Below the pieces are notes generated by a model. That model did not search any database and was not told where the DNA came from. It worked only from the letters and a program-made list of their open reading frames with translations. Shown here piece after piece: positions 8,835 to 17,342 of a DNA stretch of 35,786 bases. Position 1 is the stretch's first letter. The number at the start of each line of letters is the position of its first letter. The translations under genes were made by a program, and so were the position numbers. The DNA is from Streptomyces afghaniensis 772 (GTDB lineage Bacteria; Actinomycetota; Actinomycetes; Streptomycetales; Streptomycetaceae), in the NCBI GenBank assembly GCA_000415505.1, contig KE354310.1, forward strand, positions 1 to 35,786, written 5' to 3'.

Positions 8835-8843
8835 GACAATGTC
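8835..8843. promoter_or_regulatory. Candidate Fur/CatR operator
   Basis: GACAATGTC is an inverted repeat inside an AT-rich patch (TTTGGACAATGTCTAAT) that stands out in this GC-rich DNA, 70 nt upstream of the Fur-family start. AT-rich palindromes of this kind bind Fur/PerR proteins; autoregulation is an inference. Confidence 0.45.
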
Positions 8844-8871
8844 TAATTCGAGCTGGCTGGTCGCGCAGGGG

Positions 8872-8902
8872 CGGCCCGGGCTCCTGTGAGGGGCCCGGGC
8901 CG
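8872..8902 (-). terminator. Terminator of the CBS-domain gene
   Basis: A 13-bp stem with one G-T pair (8872-8884 with 8890-8902; loop TGTGA), 10 nt beyond the stop of the leftward CBS gene. Confidence 0.75.
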
Positions 8903-8911
8903 TTCGTGTCG

Positions 8912-9304
8912 TCAGGCGGGTACCTGCTGGCGCGCCGGTGCCCAGCAGCGAATGATGTCGCGGACCGAGACGACGCCGGCGGGCTCGTCGCGGTCCAGCA
9001 CGATGAGATGACGGAAACCGCCGTGCGCCATGGCGGCGGCCGCCTCCTCCAGGGTCCAGGCCGGAGCGGCGAACACGACGTCGGTGGTGGTGTGGGCGTG
9101 GACGAGTTCCGCGTCCGGGTCCTGGCCCTGGCCCACGGAGATGAGGATGTCGCGTTCGGTGAGGATGCCGATGCCGCCGGCGTCGGGGTCGTGGACGATG
9201 GCCGCGCCGACCTTGCGGGCGGCCATCAGCGCGGCGGCCTGGCGGAGGGTGTGGGTCGGGCCGATGGTGAGGACGACTGTGCTCATGGCGTCACGGACGA
9301 GCAT
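8912..9304 (-). CDS. CBS-domain pair protein
   Basis: A 130-aa protein consisting of two CBS domains (about residues 1-60 and 65-128) and nothing else. Typical CBS segments are visible: GPTHTLRQAAALMAARKVGA, GILTERDIL in the first, and HLIVLDRDEPAGVVSVRDII in the second. Paired CBS modules bind adenine nucleotides or SAM and usually regulate a partner; none can be named here. ATG 9304 is supported by AGGAGG 7 nt upstream; an internal ATG at 9286 is less likely. It is monocistronic, with its own terminator. Confidence 0.88.
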   Translation of the reverse strand: MLVRDAMSTVVLTIGPTHTLRQAAALMAARKVGAAIVHDPDAGGIGILTERDILISVGQGQDPDAELVHAHTTTDVVFAAPAWTLEEAAAAMAHGGFRHLIVLDRDEPAGVVSVRDIIRCWAPARQQVPA

Positions 9305-9481
9305 GGATAGGCCTCCTGGGGGTGTCCCCGCCGTTTGTTCATGTTTTCACAAGTTCACAAGCGGGCGGACTCTCAGGGTGGCAGGCAAAGGGAGGGTCAA
9401 CAAGGGGGCGCCCGGTAACAGGGGGCGCGCTCAGTGGTGGTGGTTGCGCACTCGCGGTGGTCGCTCAGCGGCGGTGGCCGC

Positions 9482-10282
9482 TCAGTACCGCTGGTTGAGA
9501 TACCCCAGCAACTCGTCGTGGAGCAGGCCGTTCGACGCGGCCGCGTTGCCGCTGTGCGGGCCCGGGCGGGAGTCGAGTCCGGTGAAGGTGCCGCCGGCCT
9601 CGGTGACGATGATCGCGTTGGCGGCCATGTCCCAGAGCGACAGCTCCGGCTCGGCGCACATGTCGACGGCGCCCTCGGCGACCAGCATGTACGGCCAGAA
9701 GTCGCCGTACGCGCGCGTGCGCCACACCTCGCGGGTGAGGTCCAGGAAGCCGTCCAGGCGGCCCTGCTCCTCCCAGCCGCTGAGCGAGGAGTACGCGAAG
9801 GAGGCGTCGGCCAGTTTCCCGACGCGCGAGACCTGGAGGCGGGACGCCTTCGTGAGGCTGCGGCCGGTGAACGCGCCGTAGCCCTTCGCGGCCCACCAGC
9901 GGCGGCCGAGGGCCGGGGCGGAGACCACGCCGACGACGGGCTCGAAACCGCCCTCGCCGGCTTCCATCAGGGAGATGAGGGTGGCCCAGACGGGGACGCC
10001 GCGTACGTAGTTCTTGGTGCCGTCGATGGGGTCGATCACCCAACGGCGGGGGCCGGTTCCCTCGACGCCGTACTCCTCGCCGAGGATCGCGTCCCGGGGG
10101 CGGGCGCGGGCGAGTTGGCCGCGGATGAGTTCTTCGGCGGCCTTGTCCGCTTCGCTCACCGGGGTCATGTCCGGTTTGGTCTCGACCTTGAGGTCGAGGG
10201 CCTTGAACCGGTCCGTCGTCGCGGCGTCGGCGGCGTCGGCGAGGACGTGGGCGAGACGCAGGTCGTCGAGGTAGTCGGGCAT
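9482..10282 (-). CDS. hisN: Histidinol-phosphatase (inositol monophosphatase family) HisN
   Basis: A 266-aa metal-dependent phosphatase of the inositol monophosphatase fold. The metal-binding motifs are complete: ILGEEYG (near residue 68), [12 protein letters not shown] (near 82) and [16 protein letters not shown] (near 218). Streptomyces and Corynebacterium proteins of this subtype dephosphorylate L-histidinol phosphate in histidine biosynthesis; the [21 protein letters not shown] stretch is typical of them. The gene is not in a his operon. ATG 10282 has AGG 8 nt upstream. An inositol-1-phosphatase role cannot be excluded from sequence alone. Confidence 0.85.
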   Translation of the reverse strand: MPDYLDDLRLAHVLADAADAATTDRFKALDLKVETKPDMTPVSEADKAAEELIRGQLARARPRDAILGEEYGVEGTGPRRWVIDPIDGTKNYVRGVPVWATLISLMEAGEGGFEPVVGVVSAPALGRRWWAAKGYGAFTGRSLTKASRLQVSRVGKLADASFAYSSLSGWEEQGRLDGFLDLTREVWRTRAYGDFWPYMLVAEGAVDMCAEPELSLWDMAANAIIVTEAGGTFTGLDSRPGPHSGNAAASNGLLHDELLGYLNQRY

Positions 10283-10326
10283 GTAACGAACCTATCTGCC
10301 GAGGTGGGGGTGGGGCTACAGGGGGC

Positions 10327-10363
10327 TTGCGGGCAGGGCTGCCGGCGGTACGACTGCCCGCAA
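10327..10363. repeat. Inverted repeat, possible dispersed intergenic palindrome
   Basis: Perfect 10-bp arms TTGCGGGCAG / CTGCCCGCAA (10327-10336 and 10354-10363) in the space between divergent hisN and a TetR gene. The 13-mer at 10350-10362 recurs exactly at 7953-7965 in another intergenic region. It may be a Streptomyces extragenic palindrome or an operator. Confidence 0.5.
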
Positions 10364-10424
10364 CCGGGACGATCGCACCCGCGCAGGTCGGCTCAAAGGC
10401 GACCCCGCGTGCTCTCGTGAACCC

Positions 10425-10453
10425 TTGACAGTGGTTTCGTGCGCGTCAAATCT
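10425..10453 (+). promoter_or_regulatory. Promoter of TetR-family gene
   Basis: Consensus -35 TTGACA (10425-10430), 17-nt spacer, and AAATCT (10448-10453) as -10, 36 nt before the regulator start. Confidence 0.55.
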
Positions 10454-10488
10454 GGGCGCAGAGCCGCTCGCCCCAAGGGGAGGCGATG

Positions 10489-11094
10489 ATGCCTGCAGCG
10501 CGGGAATCTCTACTGGACGCCGCTTACACGGCGCTGGCGCGCCGGCCGTGGTCCGCCGTGCGGATGGTGGACGTGGCCGCGGCGGCCGGAGTGTCCCGGC
10601 AGACGCTGTACAACGAGTTCGGCAGCAAGGACGGGCTCGCCCGGGCGCTCGTGAGGCGGGAAGCCGACGGGTACCTCGCCGGGGTCGACCGCGCGCTCAC
10701 CGCGCACAGCGACCCGCGCGAGCGGCTCACCGCCACCGCCGAGTGGACCACTTCGGCGGCCCGCGAGAACGCCCTCGTCCGTGCCATGCTCACCGGCTGC
10801 TGGAGCGAACGGCTGCCGTCCCCGGCCCTGTCGGCCGTGCCCTCCACCTCCGCCGTACCGGCCCAGCGCCGCGCCGACGGCCCGCTGCCCTCACCCGGCG
10901 ACTTCGTCACCCTCGTCCGCGACCGTGCCGTCACGGTCCTGGCCGGACCCGGCACCCCCAAGTCCGCCACCGCCGACCTGGCCCGCTCCTGCGAACTCGC
11001 CGTCCGGCTCGCCCTGTCCTGCGTGGCCGCGCCTCCCGGCGAGGGCGGCGTCGCCGAGCTGGTCCGCAGCGCCCTTCAGCGGCAGGCCGCATGA
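10489..11094 (+). CDS. TetR-family transcriptional regulator
   Basis: A 201-aa TetR-type repressor. The N-terminal helix-turn-helix is clear (RMVDVAAAAGVSRQTLYNEFGSKDGLARAL, residues about 24-53); the C-terminal ligand domain is divergent and contains a Pro/Ser-rich stretch (LPSPALSAVPSTSAVPAQRR). ATG 10489 is preferred over the adjacent ATG at 10486 because GGGGAGG ends 5 nt before it. It converges with the SMR exporter gene only 7 bp away, so the exporter may be its target (inference). Ligand unknown. Confidence 0.87.
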   Translation: MPAARESLLDAAYTALARRPWSAVRMVDVAAAAGVSRQTLYNEFGSKDGLARALVRREADGYLAGVDRALTAHSDPRERLTATAEWTTSAARENALVRAMLTGCWSERLPSPALSAVPSTSAVPAQRRADGPLPSPGDFVTLVRDRAVTVLAGPGTPKSATADLARSCELAVRLALSCVAAPPGEGGVAELVRSALQRQAA

Positions 11095-11101
11095 CGGGAC
11101 G

Positions 11102-11425
11102 TCAGTGCGCCGACCCGGACAACTGCAGCCCGATGACGCCGATGATGACGAGGCTGATCGACACGATCTTCAGCGTCGACACCAGGTCGCCCAGGAACAC
11201 CATGCCGTAGATCGCCGTGCCCGCCGCGCCGATGCCGGTCCACACGGCGTAGGCGGGACCCACGTCGAGTTTCTTCAGCGACAGGGTCAGCAGGCCGAAG
11301 CTGCCGAGGGCGAAGATGCAGAACGCGACCGTCGGCCAGAGCCGGGTGAAACCGTGCGACAGCTTCAGGCACACGGCGAAGCCGGTCTCCAGCAACCCCG
11401 CCACAATGACCAGCAGCCACGCCAT
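11102..11425 (-). CDS. Small multidrug resistance (SMR) transporter, SugE/Gdx-like
   Basis: A 107-aa, four-helix proton antiporter of the SMR family. The essential membrane glutamate is E13 (VAGLLETGFAVCLK) and the helix-3 motif PAYAVWTGIGAAGTAIYG is intact. The spacing and the G-rich helix 1 look closer to the SugE/Gdx (guanidinium or quaternary ammonium exporter) branch than to EmrE, but this is a family-level judgement. It would act as a dual-topology dimer in the membrane. GGGAGGA lies 7 nt before ATG 11425. No guanidine riboswitch is recognisable upstream. It converges with the TetR gene. Confidence 0.85.
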   Translation of the reverse strand: MAWLLVIVAGLLETGFAVCLKLSHGFTRLWPTVAFCIFALGSFGLLTLSLKKLDVGPAYAVWTGIGAAGTAIYGMVFLGDLVSTLKIVSISLVIIGVIGLQLSGSAH

Positions 11426-11572
11426 GAGTCGTTCCTCCCGTATCCCACGTTCAGCGACCGCTTAGTCAGTTTGAGGATGTTCGCCAGATTGTTCAGCTTC
11501 TGGTCGGTCTTGCATCCGGCTTGGTGCGATTATGCACTTACCGTCCTCACGCCATGACAAACAACGCGGAGG

Positions 11573-12583
11573 TCAGTCGCCTTCCTTGCGCTCCCGCGTG
11601 GCCAGCAGCCGCCGCAGCGAGTACAGCCGCGCCGGATCCGCGTGCCCCTCGGCCACCCACGCGTCCAGCGCGCAGTCGGGCTCGTCATGGCTGCACGCGC
11701 GCGGGCAGCCCTCGGTGCCCGGCTCCAGGTCGGGAAAGGCGTGGATGACCCGGGACGGGTCGACGTGGTGCAGGCCGAAGGACCGGATGCCCGGTGTGTC
11801 GATCACCCAGCCGTCGCTGCCCGCAAGCGGCAGCGCCAGCGCCGAGGTGGTGGTGTGCCGGCCACGGCCCGTCACCGCGTTCACATGCCCGGTCGTGCGC
11901 CGCTGCTCCTGCGGCACCAGCGCGTTGACCAGGGTCGTCTTGCCGACACCGGAGTGGCCGACGAACGCGGTGATCTTGCCGTCGAGCTGCTCCCGTACGC
12001 GGGCGACGGCCGTGCCGTTCTGGAGTTCCTCGCGGCTGGTGACGACGTAGGGGATGTCGAGGTGGCCGTACAGCTCCAGCAGCTTGTCGGGCGGGGCTAG
12101 GTCCGACTTGGTCAGGACCAGCAGCGGGTCCAGGCCACCGGCGTAGGCCGCGACCAGACAGCGGTCGATCAGCCGGGGGCGGGGCTCCGGGTCGGCCAGG
12201 GCGGTGACGACGGCCAGCTGGTCGGCGTTGGCGACGACCACGCGCTCGTACGGGTCGTCGTCGTCCGCCGTGCGACGCAGGACCGAGGTCCGCTCCTCGA
12301 TGCGGACGATCCTCGCGAGCGTGTCCTTCTTGCCGGACATGTCGCCCACGAGCGCCACGCGGTCGCCGACCACGGCCGCCTTGCGGCCCAGCTCCCTGGC
12401 CTTCATCGCCATGACCACGCGGTCCTCGACGAGGCAGGTCAGGCGGCCCCGGTCGACGGTGAGGACGAGGCCCTCGGCGGCGTCCTCGTGCTTGGGCCGG
12501 ATGTTGGTCCGGGGCCGGGTGTTCCGGCGGCCGGGACGGCTGCGGATGTCGTCCTCGTCGGTGTGCTTGCCGTAGCGGCGCAT
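11573..12583 (-). CDS. rsgA: Ribosome small-subunit-dependent GTPase RsgA
   Basis: A 336-aa circularly permuted GTPase that checks late 30S ribosome maturation. After a basic N-terminal tail (RRNTRPRTNIRPKH) and an OB-fold, the G motifs run in permuted order: G4 LTKSD, then G1 GHSGVGKTTLVN, then G3 DTPGIRSFG. A C-terminal zinc knuckle follows (CPRACSHDEPDC). ATG 12583 lies 17 nt after the aroA stop, so the two are almost certainly co-transcribed. The longer frame starting inside aroA has no ribosome site. Confidence 0.92.
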   Translation of the reverse strand: MRRYGKHTDEDDIRSRPGRRNTRPRTNIRPKHEDAAEGLVLTVDRGRLTCLVEDRVVMAMKARELGRKAAVVGDRVALVGDMSGKKDTLARIVRIEERTSVLRRTADDDDPYERVVVANADQLAVVTALADPEPRPRLIDRCLVAAYAGGLDPLLVLTKSDLAPPDKLLELYGHLDIPYVVTSREELQNGTAVARVREQLDGKITAFVGHSGVGKTTLVNALVPQEQRRTTGHVNAVTGRGRHTTTSALALPLAGSDGWVIDTPGIRSFGLHHVDPSRVIHAFPDLEPGTEGCPRACSHDEPDCALDAWVAEGHADPARLYSLRRLLATRERKEGD

Positions 12584-12600
12584 GACCTGATCCCCGCGTC

Positions 12601-13917
12601 CTATGCCCCGAGCATCCCGGTCCACAGGTCGGGGAAGTCGGGCAGGGTCTTGGCCGTCGTCGCCACGTTCTCGATCTGCACGCCCTCCACGGCGAGGCCG
12701 ATGATCGCGCCGGCCGTGGCCATGCGGTGGTCGTCGTACGTGTGGAAGATCCCGCCGTGCAGACGGCGCGGGCGGATGTGCAGACCGTCGGCGGTCTCCG
12801 TGACGTCACCGCCGAGTTCGTTGATCTCCTTGGTCAGCGCCGCCAGGCGGTCCGTCTCGTGCAGCCGCAGGTGCGCCACGCCGCGCAGGGTCGACGGGGA
12901 GTCCGCGAGGGCCGCGACCGCCGCGACGCCCGGCGTCAGCTCGCCCACTTCGCTCAGGTCGACGTCGATGCCGTGGACCGAGCCGGAACCGGTGAACACG
13001 AGCCCGAACTCGGTCAGTTCGCAGGACCCGCCCATCTCGGTGAAGATCTCGCGCAGCCGGTCACCGGGCTGGGTGGTGCGGGCCGGCCAGTCCGGGATGA
13101 CGACCTTGCCGCCGGTCACCAGCGCCGCCGCCAGGAACGGCTGGGCGTTGGACAGGTCCGGCTCGATGACCAGGTCCCGGCCGAGCAGGGCGCCCGGCGT
13201 GACCCGCCAGACGTTCGGCTCGCCGCCCGACTCGGGCGTGTCCACCTGGGCGCCGACCGCGCGCAGCATGTCGACGGTCATGCGGATGTGCGGCATGGAG
13301 GGCAGCGTGGCGCCGGTGTGGCGGACCTCGACGCCCTGGTTGAAGCGCGGGCCGGACAGCAGCAGGGCGCTCACGAACTGCGAGGAGGAGGACGCGTCGA
13401 TCGCCACCGGGCCGCCGTCCAGGGCGCCGCTGCCGTGCACGGTCAACGGCAGCGCGCCACGGCCGTCGTCGTCGATCCGGGCGCCGAGCTGACGCAGGGC
13501 GTCGATGACTCCGTTCAGGGGACGCTCGTACGAGCGGGGATCACCGTCGAAGCGGACGGGCCCGTCCGCGAGCGCGGCGACCGGCGGCAGGAACCGCATC
13601 ACCGTGCCGGCGTTGCCGACGTCGACCGTGGCCGGGCCGCGCAGGCCCGTGGGGAGCACCCGCCAGGCCTCACCGGTGCCGTCCGGGCCCACGCCCTCCT
13701 CGATCTCGATGCCCATGGCGCGCAGCGCGCCGGCCATCAGCAGGGTGTCGCGGGAGCGCAGGGGGCGGCGCAGCCAGCCCGGTTCGGAGGCGAGGGAGGC
13801 GAGGACCAGGGCGCGGTTCGTGACCGACTTGGACCCGGGCACGTGGACCGTCGCGTCGACGGCTCCGCTCGCGTGCGGGGCGGGCCAAAGGGCGGTGTCT
13901 GCGGTGTTCGGGGCCAT
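12601..13917 (-). CDS. aroA: 3-phosphoshikimate 1-carboxyvinyltransferase (EPSP synthase)
   Basis: A 438-aa EPSP synthase that joins shikimate-3-phosphate and phosphoenolpyruvate in the shikimate pathway. Signature motifs are present: [18 protein letters not shown] (residues about 26-43), the [13 protein letters not shown] loop (about 100-112), [44 protein letters not shown] and a terminal [15 protein letters not shown]. It is the first gene of an aroA-rsgA operon. ATG 13917 has a weak GTGAAG ribosome site. In S. coelicolor I recall this gene as SCO5212, a few genes from sigR. Confidence 0.95.
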   Translation of the reverse strand: MAPNTADTALWPAPHASGAVDATVHVPGSKSVTNRALVLASLASEPGWLRRPLRSRDTLLMAGALRAMGIEIEEGVGPDGTGEAWRVLPTGLRGPATVDVGNAGTVMRFLPPVAALADGPVRFDGDPRSYERPLNGVIDALRQLGARIDDDGRGALPLTVHGSGALDGGPVAIDASSSSQFVSALLLSGPRFNQGVEVRHTGATLPSMPHIRMTVDMLRAVGAQVDTPESGGEPNVWRVTPGALLGRDLVIEPDLSNAQPFLAAALVTGGKVVIPDWPARTTQPGDRLREIFTEMGGSCELTEFGLVFTGSGSVHGIDVDLSEVGELTPGVAAVAALADSPSTLRGVAHLRLHETDRLAALTKEINELGGDVTETADGLHIRPRRLHGGIFHTYDDHRMATAGAIIGLAVEGVQIENVATTAKTLPDFPDLWTGMLGA

Positions 13918-13961
13918 GGCTTCACTTTATAAGGAGCAGTGGTTCGGGTGCGGCGCCGTGG

Positions 13962-13976
13962 GGGCCGGTCGGGCCC
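13962..13976 (-). terminator. Possible terminator after the M50 protease gene
   Basis: A 5-bp GC stem (13962-13966 with 13972-13976), flanked beyond a mismatch by further pairing, 39 nt past the leftward stop at 14015. Weak. Confidence 0.35.
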
Positions 13977-14014
13977 ACGAGGCGGAGCCGCACAACGGCA
14001 GAGCCCCGCGTCCC

Positions 14015-14749
14015 TCAGGCCGGCCGGTCACAGGTCCAGCAGCCAGCGCCCCCGCCGATCAGCGAGCACAGCGACACCGCGTGGAACAGGAAGAACCACA
14101 ACGCCGCGGGCACATGCGTCAGCCGCGACAGCTGGTCCGCGTCCGAGTCTCCCGCCCCGCCCCGCGCCCGCTTGGCCTGGAGCTCGAACGCCGGACGCAC
14201 CCCGCCGATCAGCAGGAACCACACCACCACGTAGGCGAACGCCGCCTGGACCTGGGGGCCGGCCAGCCAGGACACCAGGACGAACAGGCCGCCGGTGACG
14301 ATCATGGTGAGGGCGCCGTACGCGTTGCGGATCATCACGAGCATGGCCAGCAGCAGGGCCGTGGCCAGCCACAGCAGCAGGGTGATGCGGCCGGCGCCCA
14401 GCAGGGCCGCGCCGCCGAGGCCCAGCAGGGGCGGGGCGGTGTAGCCGGAGGCCGCGGTGAGGATCATGCCGATGCCGTACGGCTTGCCGCGGCTGACGGT
14501 CAGGCCGCTGGTGTCCGAGTGCAGCCGTATGCCGGTGAGGGTGCGGCCGCTGAGCAGCGCCACGAGCCCGTGGCCGCCCTCGTGGGCGATGGTGATGGCG
14601 TTGCGGGAGACGCGCCACAGTCCGTGCGGGATCACCACGGCGAGCGCGGCCACCAGGGTCGCGATCACGACCCACAGGTCGGGGTCGGGCTGGGTGCCGG
14701 AGACCTCGTCCCAGAGGGAGGCGAGCGAGGCGGTTGCGGTGCTGTCCAT
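14015..14749 (-). CDS. M50-type membrane metalloprotease
   Basis: A 244-aa integral membrane protein with the zinc-protease motif HEGGH (in NAITIAHEGGHGLVALLSG, residues about 51-69) inside a hydrophobic helix, followed by at least five more membrane segments (for example ITLLLWLATALLLAMLVMI and AAFAYVVVWFLLIGGV). This matches the M50B-like family of Streptomyces; the substrate is unknown. ATG 14749 gives the N-terminus MDSTATASLASLWDEV. A GTG at 14797 is an alternative without a ribosome site. It is the last core gene before the polyketide cluster. Confidence 0.82.
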   Translation of the reverse strand: MDSTATASLASLWDEVSGTQPDPDLWVVIATLVAALAVVIPHGLWRVSRNAITIAHEGGHGLVALLSGRTLTGIRLHSDTSGLTVSRGKPYGIGMILTAASGYTAPPLLGLGGAALLGAGRITLLLWLATALLLAMLVMIRNAYGALTMIVTGGLFVLVSWLAGPQVQAAFAYVVVWFLLIGGVRPAFELQAKRARGGAGDSDADQLSRLTHVPAALWFFLFHAVSLCSLIGGGAGCWTCDRPA

Positions 14750-14867
14750 GTGCGGCGATGGCTCCCTGGCGTCGTGTGGAATCTCGCAGTGTGGCACGGA
14801 TGTGCGGACGGTATTTGAGACGCCGACGTAGTGGGGATCGTTCCTGACGGCACGCGCGGGCAGCAGA

Positions 14868-14902
14868 GAAGGAGCCGTACCCGTCCTGGGTTCGGCTCCT
14901 TC
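14868..14902 (-). terminator. Terminator at the left edge of the polyketide cluster
   Basis: A 10-bp stem (14868-14877 with 14893-14902) extended internally, past one T-T mismatch, by four more pairs closing loop GTCCT. It lies 18 nt past the stop of the NmrA-like gene and separates the cluster from the core M50 gene. Confidence 0.75.
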
Positions 14903-14920
14903 ATGTTCGGTGGTCTGCCG

Positions 14921-15775
14921 TCAGGCAGCGGTGAACGCCGTACGGTGTTCCAGCGCCCAGTCGGCGAAAGCCGTCGGCGGGCGGCCGGTGACCCGGCCGA
15001 CCGTGTCCGTCACCGGGGCGGTGGTGCCGACCGAGGCCGCGTACGTGCCGAGGACGGAGTCGACGAGGCCGGGCACTCCGAACGCGCCGTACTGATCCTC
15101 CAGTTGGGCCCGAGCGGCATCGCCGACCAGGTCGACGACGGTCACCGGACGACCGATTGCCGCCGCGATCAGCTCGACCTGCCGGCGCTGCGTCATCGAC
15201 TCCGGGCCGGTGAGCTCGTACGTCGCGCCCTCGTGTCCGTCGGACAGCAGGGCCTGGACGGCGACCGCCGCTATGTCCCGCTCGTGGATCGGGGAGACGG
15301 TGCTCTCGGCGTACGGGACGCGGACCTCACCGCCCTCGCGGATCGCGGGGGCCCACTGCAGCACATTGCTCGCGAAGGCGCCCGGCCGCAGCACCGTCCG
15401 GGCGAGACCGCTGTCCTCCACCGCCCGTTCGACCGACAGGTGCATGAGTCCGATCGGACCGGCGGTCTCACCGGGCTCGCTCACCGCGGCGGACGACAGC
15501 AGTACCACGTGCTTGACCCCGCTGGCCCTGGCGAGGTGCAGGAAGCCGGCGACGCCGGACGGGTTGGGGAACAGGAAGAGCTTCTCCACGCCCGCCAGCG
15601 CGTCCCCGAACGAACCGGGGTCGTCCAGGTCCCCGGCGCGCACGTCGACGCCCGCGGGCAGTTCGGCGGTCTTCGGATTCCGGGAGGTGGCCCGCACCGG
15701 GGCACCGGCCGCGAGCAGCAGCTCGACGACGTTGCGGCCGACGTTGCCGGTCGCGCCGGTCACCAGAATGGTCAT
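14921..15775 (-). CDS. NmrA-like NAD(P)-binding reductase
   Basis: A 284-aa atypical short-chain dehydrogenase of the NmrA type. The N-terminal Rossmann motif is TGATGNVGRNVVELLL (residues about 6-21); an arginine that would favour NADPH follows the second strand (RATSRNPKTAEL). The classical YxxxK catalytic pair is not evident. In this setting it may reduce a quinone or enone of the polyketide, or relieve quinone stress as QOR2-type enzymes do (inference). AGGAG is 8 nt before ATG 15775. It lies downstream of the FAD hydroxylase gene and ends at a strong terminator, so the two form an operon. Confidence 0.8.
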   Translation of the reverse strand: MTILVTGATGNVGRNVVELLLAAGAPVRATSRNPKTAELPAGVDVRAGDLDDPGSFGDALAGVEKLFLFPNPSGVAGFLHLARASGVKHVVLLSSAAVSEPGETAGPIGLMHLSVERAVEDSGLARTVLRPGAFASNVLQWAPAIREGGEVRVPYAESTVSPIHERDIAAVAVQALLSDGHEGATYELTGPESMTQRRQVELIAAAIGRPVTVVDLVGDAARAQLEDQYGAFGVPGLVDSVLGTYAASVGTTAPVTDTVGRVTGRPPTAFADWALEHRTAFTAA

Positions 15776-15855
15776 GAGGTGGACTCCTACGTGGGGGAAA
15801 GGGGGCGCTGGGGGAAATTGGGGCGCACATGGCCGGCGCCGGGGCCGGCCGTGGG

Positions 15856-17316
15856 TCAGGTCCGGGCCGCGCCGAACCAGCGGTGGAGTGCTTCCGTGAG
15901 CGGCGTGCCGGCCACCCAGCAGATGTAGCCGTCGGGGCGCACCAGAACGGCCTCGGCGCCGAGGCCGGGGAGCTCCGGTACCTCCACGGCGTCCACCCGG
16001 CCCGTCCAGGGCGCCGCCTCGGCGACCAGTTCCGTCCGCGTGGTCAGCAGGACGCCGTGCCCCTGGTGGAACAGTTCGCTGGCCCAGCGGCCGTCGGGCA
16101 GGGCGAAGTCGGTGAGCCGGGCGCCGACGGGCTCGTCGCCCCCGAGGTCGTAGCGGATGGAGAGGCCGGAGATCGCCCCGCCGAGCAGGCGGTTGGCCTC
16201 CGGCAGTTTGATCAGCTGGGTGAAGATCTCCCTCAGCGCCTCGTGCTCGATGCCCTTCTGGCCGAGGGCGACCTGGGCCCGGGTGTTCGTGAGGACGGCG
16301 GCGCCCACCGGGTGGCGTTCGCCGTGGTAGGTGTCGAGCAGCCCTTCGGGGGCCCAGCCGGCGATCTCGGCGGCCAGTTTCCAGCCCAGGTTCATCGCGT
16401 CCTGCACGCCGGTGTTGAGTCCTTGGCCGCCGAGCGGCAGGTGGACGTGCGCGGCATCGCCGGCGAGGAAGGCCCGTCCGACGCGGTAGTGCTCCGCGAG
16501 GCGTGAGGCGTCGCTGAACCGGGAGGCCCAGCGCACCTCCTTGACCTCGGTGTCCGAGCCGTAGAACTCCTGGATCGCGGCGATGACCTCGTTCTCCGGC
16601 ACCTTCGCGCGCTGGTCGTCGATCACCTGGTCGGCGATGCTGTAGAAGATCCGGTAGACGTTGTCCGACTCCGTGCCGATCGGGAAGATGTTCGCGAACG
16701 ACCCGTCAGGACGCATCCGGGGAGAGCCCTTGGTGTCCCAGGTGGTCGCGATCCCCTCAGCGGTGATGCCCAGCACGACGTCGGAGACGGTGCCGAACCA
16801 CCGCGCGTCCAGCCCGGGGAACTCGACCCCGAGGTGCTTGCGGACGAAGCTGCGGCCACCGTCGCAGCCCGCCAGATAGCGTGCCTCGATCCACTTCCCG
16901 CCGGTCTGGACGCGGACCCGCTCCTCGTCCTGCTCGATGCCGGTGACCTCCGAGTTCCACTGGACCCGTACTCCCAGTGCGGCGAGGTGCTCCTCCAGCA
17001 CGTTCTCGACCTCGGCCTGCGGAATGGCCACCTGGTACGGGTAGCGGGAGTCCCAGCCGTCCAGCGTCAGCGGCACGGGCAGGTGTGCGAAGTGGGTCGT
17101 CTCCAAGCGGGCCCTGGCCTGCTCCTCCGCGCCGTCGAGCATGCCGCGCAAGGCCAGCATCTCCGCGGTGCGGGGGTGGAGGTTCAGGGCCCGGCTCTCG
17201 CCGGTCCGGCCGGGGCCCTTGTCGAGCAGGGCCACGCGTGCGCCGGCGAGGGCCAGCTCGTGGGCCAGCGTCAGACCGGTGGGTCCGGCGCCCACCACGA
17301 TCACGTCAGCGTCCAT
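15856..17316 (-). CDS. FAD-dependent aromatic hydroxylase (UrdE/PgaE type)
   Basis: A 486-aa group A flavoprotein monooxygenase that would use FAD and NAD(P)H to hydroxylate the aromatic polyketide. All three family motifs are visible: GAGPTG (residues 9-14), the DG motif in GCDGGRSFVRKHLG, and the GD motif in FLAGDAAHVHLPLGGQGLN. Members such as PgaE, UrdE and JadH act on angucyclines; this one is single-domain, not fused to a reductase as in PgaM. GAGAGGA precedes ATG 17316 by about 8 nt. A promoter with an embedded two-dyad operator lies at 17343-17381, so it is probably controlled by the cluster TetR. Confidence 0.9.
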   Translation of the reverse strand: MDADVIVVGAGPTGLTLAHELALAGARVALLDKGPGRTGESRALNLHPRTAEMLALRGMLDGAEEQARARLETTHFAHLPVPLTLDGWDSRYPYQVAIPQAEVENVLEEHLAALGVRVQWNSEVTGIEQDEERVRVQTGGKWIEARYLAGCDGGRSFVRKHLGVEFPGLDARWFGTVSDVVLGITAEGIATTWDTKGSPRMRPDGSFANIFPIGTESDNVYRIFYSIADQVIDDQRAKVPENEVIAAIQEFYGSDTEVKEVRWASRFSDASRLAEHYRVGRAFLAGDAAHVHLPLGGQGLNTGVQDAMNLGWKLAAEIAGWAPEGLLDTYHGERHPVGAAVLTNTRAQVALGQKGIEHEALREIFTQLIKLPEANRLLGGAISGLSIRYDLGGDEPVGARLTDFALPDGRWASELFHQGHGVLLTTRTELVAEAAPWTGRVDAVEVPELPGLGAEAVLVRPDGYICWVAGTPLTEALHRWFGAART

Positions 17317-17342
17317 TACGGGTTCCTCTCTGCCTTCCGGTT

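Noticed and set aside
10501-10527. Other GGAAT motifs as additional sigma-R promoters (this one and several elsewhere)
   Set aside because: None has GTT after 18 nt; only 34059-34084 fits.
11426-11572. Guanidine riboswitch upstream of the SMR exporter
   Set aside because: SMR/Gdx genes often have one, but no ykkC-type conserved core or paired ACGR hairpins were recognised on the coding strand.
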